From: Hydrogenovibrio sp965140365
GTDB lineage: Bacteria > Pseudomonadota > Gammaproteobacteria > Thiomicrospirales > Thiomicrospiraceae
Strand: one strand, 5' to 3'
DNA: 64,000 nt
Assembly: GCA_965140365.1 (NCBI GenBank)
Contig: OZ223196.1
The notes below the pieces were generated by a model. That model searched no databases. It saw only the letters and a program-made list of their open reading frames with translations, and was not told the DNA's origin. Shown here in pieces: positions 59,533 through 64,000 of the stretch. Numbering within the stretch: position 1 is the stretch's first letter; each line of letters starts with the position of its first letter. Made by a program: the position numbers and the translations under genes.

Positions 59533-59561
59533 TTGACGGAACCCCGCGGGTCAAGTAAGAT
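59533..59561 (+). promoter_or_regulatory. Candidate minC promoter
   Basis: TTGACG at 59533-59538 and TAAGAT at 59556-59561, spacing 17, 37 bases before the minC ATG. The spacer holds the palindrome CCCGCGGG. Confidence 0.6.
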
Positions 59562-59597
59562 TCCCTTCTTTAATTGTTTCAGGTTCGACCTTACGCT

Positions 59598-60290
59598 ATG
59601 AGCAAAATAATCGATTTAAAAGGCTCAATCCTTTCCTTAACCGTTCTAAATCTTTTTTCCGATCAAATTGACGACACCAAGCAGGCGATTGCGGCGAAAA
59701 TCGGCCAGGCGCCGGATTTTTTTGTGGGGATTCCGATTGTTCTGGAACCGCAAATTGAATTGAAAGACCCGACCTTTTTGGCGTTGTTGGTGGAGTATTT
59801 GATCCAGCAGCAGATGATTCCGATCGGTATTCGTACCGAAGACGAGAGTATTAAAGAACAGGCGGAGTATGCAGGCCTGGCGATTTTCCCGAAAGAGAAG
59901 CCGAAAGCCGCGCGCCCAAGCAAACCCAAAGCGGCGGCCGAAGAAGCCGGTTTGAAAACCGCCATGATGGTGAATGGCGCGGTGCGTTCCGGCCAGCAGA
60001 TTTACGCCAAGGATCGTGATTTGATTGTGATGGGGCCGATTAATCCGGGTGCTGAAGTGGTGGCGGACGGTCATGTGCATGTGTTCGGAAAGGTGATGGG
60101 GAAGGTGTTTGCCGGTTCGTCGGGCGATACGTCGGCGCGCATTTTTGCCAAACAGTTGAACCCGGAACTGGTGTGCATCGCGGGGATGTATCAATTGTCG
60201 GAAGACATTGACGCGGCGTATCAATCGGGTTTTGTCGAGATTCGCCTTCAGGACGGGAAATTGGTGTTTAATACCGATATTTTGGCGTAA
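59598..60290 (+). CDS. minC: Septum-site-determining protein MinC
   Basis: 230 residues. N-terminal MinC_N (about 1-100, FLALLVEYLIQQQMIPIGIR) inhibits FtsZ; a Lys/Pro/Ala linker follows; the C-terminal beta-helix (VRSGQQIYAKDRDLIVMGPINPGAEVVADGHVHVFG) dimerises and binds MinD. I chose ATG at 59598 (MSKIIDLKGS) rather than the in-frame start at 59574, which precedes the conserved part. First gene of minCDE. Confidence 0.96.
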   Translation: MSKIIDLKGSILSLTVLNLFSDQIDDTKQAIAAKIGQAPDFFVGIPIVLEPQIELKDPTFLALLVEYLIQQQMIPIGIRTEDESIKEQAEYAGLAIFPKEKPKAARPSKPKAAAEEAGLKTAMMVNGAVRSGQQIYAKDRDLIVMGPINPGAEVVADGHVHVFGKVMGKVFAGSSGDTSARIFAKQLNPELVCIAGMYQLSEDIDAAYQSGFVEIRLQDGKLVFNTDILA

Positions 60291-60324
60291 CCGTGACGGT
60301 TTGAAAACTTTTGTCACGAGTAAA

Positions 60325-60353
60325 TTTACGCAATCCGTTAAGTCCGTTATAAT
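60325..60353 (+). promoter_or_regulatory. Possible internal promoter before minD
   Basis: TTTACG at 60325-60330 and TATAAT at 60348-60353, spacing 17, in the 129-base minC-minD gap, which is wide for this operon. It would give minDE its own transcript. Confidence 0.5.
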
Positions 60354-60419
60354 TTTGAGAATTTGTTTTTATTCGCCGGTCGTTTCGACGGGCGATTGTC
60401 ATTTCAAGGAGAAGCTTAG

Positions 60420-61232
60420 GTGTCACGTGTAATCGTTGTAACCTCTGGTAAAGGTGGCGTGGGCAAAACCACGACCAGTGCGAGTATTTCAGCCGGTCTG
60501 GCGTTAAAGGGCTATAAAGTCGCGGTCATTGACTTTGATGTGGGGCTGCGTAATCTGGATTTGATTATGGGCTGCGAACGCCGTGTGGTGTACGATTTCG
60601 TAAACGTGGTACAGGGCGAAGCGTCTTTGAAGCAGGCGTTGATTCGCGATAAACGCATCAATAACCTGTATATTCTGGCGGCGTCTCAAACCCGCGATAA
60701 GGATGCGTTGACGCAGGAAGGCGTGGAAAAGGTCATCGAAGACCTGAAAGAAGACGGCTTCGATTTCATTATTTGTGATTCTCCGGCCGGTATCGAAAAA
60801 GGCGCGCAATTGGCGTTGTACTTCGCGGATGAAGCCATAGTCGTGACCAACCCGGAAGTGTCTTCCGTGCGTGACTCCGACCGTATTTTGGGTATTTTAC
60901 AGGCTAAGTCTCGTCGCGCGGAAAACGGCGATGAAGCGATTGTCGAACACTTGGTGTTGACGCGCTATAACCCGGACCGTGTTGAAACCGGTGAAATGTT
61001 GTCGGTGGAGGACGTGACGGATTTGTTGAATATTCGTTTGTTGGGTGTGATTCCAGAATCGCAGCAGGTGTTGAATGCCTCCAACTCCGGTGAGCCGGTG
61101 ATTCTAAGCCAAGATTCCGATGCGGCTTTGGCGTATGAGGATGTGGTGGATCGCTTCTTGGGCGAAGAGAAAGAGCACCGTTTCTTAACGGCTGAAAAGA
61201 AAGGCCTTTTCAAGAAAATTTTCGGGAAGTAA
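60420..61232 (+). CDS. minD: Septum-site-determining ATPase MinD
   Basis: 270 residues. Deviant Walker A KGGVGKTT, then VIDFDVGLRNLDLIMG and DFIICDSPAGIEKGAQLAL. The C-terminal amphipathic membrane-targeting helix KKGLFKKIFGK is present. It recruits MinC to the membrane and oscillates with MinE. The start is GTG at 60420 with AAGGAGAAGC upstream. Three bases separate it from minE. Confidence 0.98.
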   Translation: MSRVIVVTSGKGGVGKTTTSASISAGLALKGYKVAVIDFDVGLRNLDLIMGCERRVVYDFVNVVQGEASLKQALIRDKRINNLYILAASQTRDKDALTQEGVEKVIEDLKEDGFDFIICDSPAGIEKGAQLALYFADEAIVVTNPEVSSVRDSDRILGILQAKSRRAENGDEAIVEHLVLTRYNPDRVETGEMLSVEDVTDLLNIRLLGVIPESQQVLNASNSGEPVILSQDSDAALAYEDVVDRFLGEEKEHRFLTAEKKGLFKKIFGK

Positions 61233-61235
61233 GCT

Positions 61236-61490
<255 letters not shown>

Positions 61491-61531
61491 AGCGTTTCGT
61501 TTTCGAAAGCGCTGCGTTTTCGTTAAATGTT

Positions 61532-61570
61532 AAAAAAGCCGCTGAGGATATGATCCCAGCGGCTTTTTTA
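61532..61570 (+). terminator. minCDE terminator
   Basis: AAAAAAGCCGCTG and CAGCGGCTTTTTT form a 7-bp GC stem continued by A-T pairs, with a 12-base loop. Confidence 0.88.
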
Positions 61571-61619
61571 TTGGCTTTTTTATTGGTTATGTGTCTTTGG
61601 TATTGAAACCGGAAAATGG

Positions 61620-61635
61620 CCAGGCCTGGCCGTTT
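61620..61635 (-). repeat. Palindrome hairpin after the DUF3817 gene
   Basis: GGCCAGGCCTGGCC followed by GTTTTAG, 26 bases from the stop of the minus-strand DUF3817 gene. Flanking bases extend the dyad to 14 bp. Confidence 0.7.
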
Positions 61636-61660
61636 TAGCTTAAGGTGTGGCTGAACGCTT

Positions 61661-61957
61661 TTAAGCTTGGCTGACCGATTTTTTCAAACGGTAGTCGGCA
61701 TAGAAAGCGCCTAATGGAATCAAGGCCGCAACAAAGATCAAAGCGCCCAGGCCTGGGTGAATCAGCTTTTTCGCCACAGCGGATAACATGGTCAGAGTTA
61801 GTGAAATAAATAAGACGCCGTGTGTCGGCCCCAGCACTTTGACCATATAAGGCCAGTCGAATTGGTATTTAATCGGAACACCGACAAAGACCAGTAGCAA
61901 TAACGCGATACCATCCAGTAGAGCCAGCCAGTAGAGTAATTTAATGTGGGTGTTCAT
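61661..61957 (-). CDS. DUF3817-type small membrane protein
   Basis: 98 residues. Three hydrophobic segments (YWLALLDGIALLLLVFVGVPIKY, VLGPTHGVLFISLTLTML, LGALIFVAALIPLGAFYADYRLKK) and the GPTHGVLF motif of DUF3817. Function unknown; relatives are often linked to membrane-protein insertion or transport neighbours. ATG at 61957 with GAGGAAAAAC upstream. Carries an exact palindrome copy (61747). Confidence 0.85.
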   Translation of the reverse strand: MNTHIKLLYWLALLDGIALLLLVFVGVPIKYQFDWPYMVKVLGPTHGVLFISLTLTMLSAVAKKLIHPGLGALIFVAALIPLGAFYADYRLKKSVSQA

Positions 61958-62210
61958 GGTGTTTTTCCTCTTAAAATTCGGTACGAACTCGCCGTGCCGA
62001 TGTTGCTTAATGTGTTTTGATAGGGCGTTTTGGGTTTCTCAACGCGCTTAACCTTAACCTGCTCTAAATAATAGACTTTATTTATAAGGGTATAAATGTA
62101 AATGACTATCGTTATGATGTCATATTTAAGTTCGATTAAGGCTTGAGAAAAGCTTGAAGGCCGTTAGCAGGAGAAAAGAACCGGCGGTTGCGGCCGGCTC
62201 TGAAGACGGC
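61958..62210. other. Intergenic stretch between divergent-looking genes, no gene seen
   Basis: It holds the DUF3817 promoter region and the 3' side of csiV. GGCCGTTAGCAG and CCGGCGGTTGCGGCCGGC (62160-62200) can form GC hairpins that may end csiV transcription. No ORF recognised. Confidence 0.45.
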
Positions 62211-62825
62211 TTATCGTCCTAGGTATTGAATTTTGACGAGTGCGCCGAAAATCGGATGGTCAAAATAATGCAGTTCGCCGGATTTGATTTTGCGGGATTC
62301 CTTTAACTGGAAACGCCAGAAGTCAGGTAAGTCTGCTTCTTCCACATTCTCGTTGGCGGCGAATTCGTTGCGGATGCGCTGGGGAATTTTGCGTTCCAAT
62401 TCCAGGTCTAAACGTACATGGGCATAGCGGGATTTATAAAATACCAAAGTGCCAAGCAGTTTGGATTGATAGCTTTTTTCCGGTAAGGCTTCGATCAGAA
62501 TCGGTTTGGTTTGGTTTTCCGGTTTACCTTCCAGTACCCAGCTAGTATGGTAAAGAATGTGATAGCCTTTTTTCGGCGTCATTTTGTTCGCTTCGCTTTT
62601 CAGCATGAAACGGCTGGGCGGCAGGGTGGTGAGGTTAACGGTGCCGTCGGTATTGATTAAATCCGGTTCGTGCCAGTATTCTTCGGTCCAACCGCGTAAT
62701 GCGAGGGTTTCAAAAACAATCAATTCCACCTGATATTTCGGAAGATTGTTGGCTTGGGCTTTGGTCGAGAAGCCCAGGCTGAGAAGGCAAACCGTGATGA
62801 GGCTGAAAAACAATCGTGTGTGCAT
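62211..62825 (-). CDS. CsiV-like periplasmic peptidoglycan-binding protein
   Basis: 204 residues. Sec signal peptide (MHTRLFFSLITVCLLSLGFSTKAQA), then YQVELIVFETLALRGWTEEYWHEPD and YHILYHTSWVL, FYKSRYAHVRLDLELERKIP and ELHYFDHPIFGALVKIQYL, the CsiV pattern. CsiV of Vibrio is needed for the LpoA/D-amino-acid response in cell-wall metabolism. Located one base downstream of mfd, a gene order common in gammaproteobacteria. Confidence 0.85.
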   Translation of the reverse strand: MHTRLFFSLITVCLLSLGFSTKAQANNLPKYQVELIVFETLALRGWTEEYWHEPDLINTDGTVNLTTLPPSRFMLKSEANKMTPKKGYHILYHTSWVLEGKPENQTKPILIEALPEKSYQSKLLGTLVFYKSRYAHVRLDLELERKIPQRIRNEFAANENVEEADLPDFWRFQLKESRKIKSGELHYFDHPIFGALVKIQYLGR

Positions 62826-64000
62826 TTAGGTTTCCTTATTTGCGATGGTCGCCACAATGAGTTCAATGGCGTCGATTCGTTGTTTCATGTCAGGCATTGT
62901 ATCGAAATATTTTAATTCCGTTTGCCCTTTTAGTTGATAGTTCTTTGGGTGGTTTTGAATCAATTTAATCAATTCCACCGGGTTGATGTTGGGGCTGTCG
63001 CCAAACTGAAGGCGAATCATCGATTCGGACGCTTCGAGTTTTTTCAGGTTCAGCGGTTCAATCAACAGTTTAACGCGTGTCGCCTCAAACAAGTTTTTGA
63101 CTTGCGACGGTAAAAGCCCGAAGCGGTCGATCATTTCCACTTCCAGTTCTTGCAAGCTGGCGCTGTTGTTGGCGCTGGCGATGCGTTTGTAGAACACCAA
63201 TCGGGTGTGGATGTCCGGCAGATAATCTTCCGGAATCAGGGCCGGTAAGCCGAGTTCAATCTCTGCGCCAGTGTGGAGTTTGGCTTCCAGCGCGGGTTGT
63301 TTGCCGGACTTCAACGATTTGACGGCGCGTTCCAGCAGTTCCGAATAGAGGCCGAAACCGATCTCCTGAATCTGGCCGGATTGGCCGTCGCCCAACAATT
63401 CACCGGCACCGCGAATTTCCAAATCGTGGCTGGCAAGCATGAACCCAGCACCCAGAGTGTCGTGTTTGGCGATGGCGGTGAGGCGTTTTTCGGCATCGGC
63501 CGTCATCAAACTTTTTCCGGCGGTAAACATATAGGCATAGGCTTTGTGGTGCGAACGCCCGACACGACCGCGTAACTGGTGCAATTGCGCCAGGCCAAAT
63601 TTGTCGGCACGGTGAATCAAAATGGTGTTGGCGGTCGGGATGTCGATACCGGTTTCGATGATGGTGGTGCAGACCAGAATATTGAAACGGCGGTGATAGA
63701 AATTCTGCATCACCTGCTCAAGTTCCCGTTCGTGCATTTGGCCGTGGGCAACGTCCACCTTGGCTTCCGGCAGAAGTTCACGAATGTCTTCGGCCATTTG
63801 TTCGATGCGGTCAACGTTGTTGTACAGTAAATAGATTTGGCCGCCGCGGCGAATTTCGCGCAGGCAGGCTTCCTTGACTACATCCGGGTTCCATTCCTGT
63901 ACGAAGGTTTGCACGGCCAGGCGTTTGGCCGGCGGCGTGGCGATAATCGACAAGTCGCGCAAGTCGTTCATCGCCATATTCAGCGTTCTCGGAATCGGTG
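62826..64000 (-). CDS. mfd: Transcription-repair coupling factor Mfd, C-terminal part
   Basis: 391 codons visible; the gene continues beyond base 64000. On the minus strand the first residues, PIPRTLNMAMNDLRDLSIIATPPAKRLAV, are the helicase motif around the relay helix. Then follow FNILVCTTIIETGIDIPTANTILIHRADKFGLAQLHQLRGRVGRS (motifs V-VI) and the D7 domain near the end. Mfd displaces stalled RNA polymerase and recruits UvrA. ATG at 63977 is internal, not the start. Confidence 0.95.
   Translation of the reverse strand, partial: PIPRTLNMAMNDLRDLSIIATPPAKRLAVQTFVQEWNPDVVKEACLREIRRGGQIYLLYNNVDRIEQMAEDIRELLPEAKVDVAHGQMHERELEQVMQNFYHRRFNILVCTTIIETGIDIPTANTILIHRADKFGLAQLHQLRGRVGRSHHKAYAYMFTAGKSLMTADAEKRLTAIAKHDTLGAGFMLASHDLEIRGAGELLGDGQSGQIQEIGFGLYSELLERAVKSLKSGKQPALEAKLHTGAEIELGLPALIPEDYLPDIHTRLVFYKRIASANNSASLQELEVEMIDRFGLLPSQVKNLFEATRVKLLIEPLNLKKLEASESMIRLQFGDSPNINPVELIKLIQNHPKNYQLKGQTELKYFDTMPDMKQRIDAIELIVATIANKET

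Overview
The window is a 64-kb stretch of gammaproteobacterial chromosome with moderate GC content. Gene content and order (rimP-nusA-infB-rbfA-truB...rpsO-pnp, csiV next to mfd, minCDE, acnB, roxA) and the protein flavour suggest a Thiomicrospira/Hydrogenovibrio/Thiomicrorhabdus-type sulfur oxidiser. That placement is inference only, because no 16S rRNA or carbon/sulfur marker gene lies in the window.

Layout. 1-2134: a truncated CBS/DUF294 nucleotidyltransferase and a DnaQ-like exonuclease. 2163-12608: the translation/RNA-decay block (leader, rimP, nusA, infB, rbfA, truB, a rhodanese-methyltransferase, a cNMP-binding protein, rpsO, pnp), with a mobile repeat between rpsO and pnp. 12655-20521: an M16C protease, a SIMPL protein, a phosphohexomutase, a DMT exporter and the L16 oxygenase RoxA. 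20683-26049: a four-gene YbhGFSR-like export operon, then purB. 27705-31419: small envelope proteins (MliC-like, C39-like, DUF4395, LprI-like, DUF5993-DsbB, TfoX-N). 31374-40089: accessory enzymes, including a PLD-VTT fusion, a DJ-1 protein, a tandem HD-GYP protein and a class D beta-lactamase. 40390-43712: two hypothetical proteins, a ParA/small-partner pair, MscL and a P-loop kinase. 43888-47402: an integron gene-cassette array with attC-like sites and no integrase. 47681-64000: housekeeping genes again (COG3146 acyltransferase, mntH, acnB, a heme-c-motif diguanylate cyclase, S49 peptidase, uvrC, pgsA, three tRNAs, minCDE, DUF3817, csiV, partial mfd).

Four layers of repeated DNA lie over the genes. 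The first is the 10-bp palindrome CCAGGCCTGG: I find 17 exact copies where chance predicts well under one. It sits inside genes and as terminator-like hairpins between them, and is absent from the cassette array. The second is a roughly 160-bp element with inverted ends and a central stem that changes in a compensatory way between copies (three copies and one end fragment). The third is a 169-bp palindromic MITE-like element downstream of uvrC. The fourth is a hairpin repeat found once on each side of the cassette array.

The strongest candidates for undescribed biology are the iterated palindrome, the integrase-less cassette array with a HEPN-like and several unknown proteins, the ParA plus disordered partner ending in a Trp-Pro-Asp tail, and the diguanylate cyclase with a periplasmic CXXCH heme-attachment motif. 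All positions and motifs were read by eye. No database search, covariance model or structure prediction was run.
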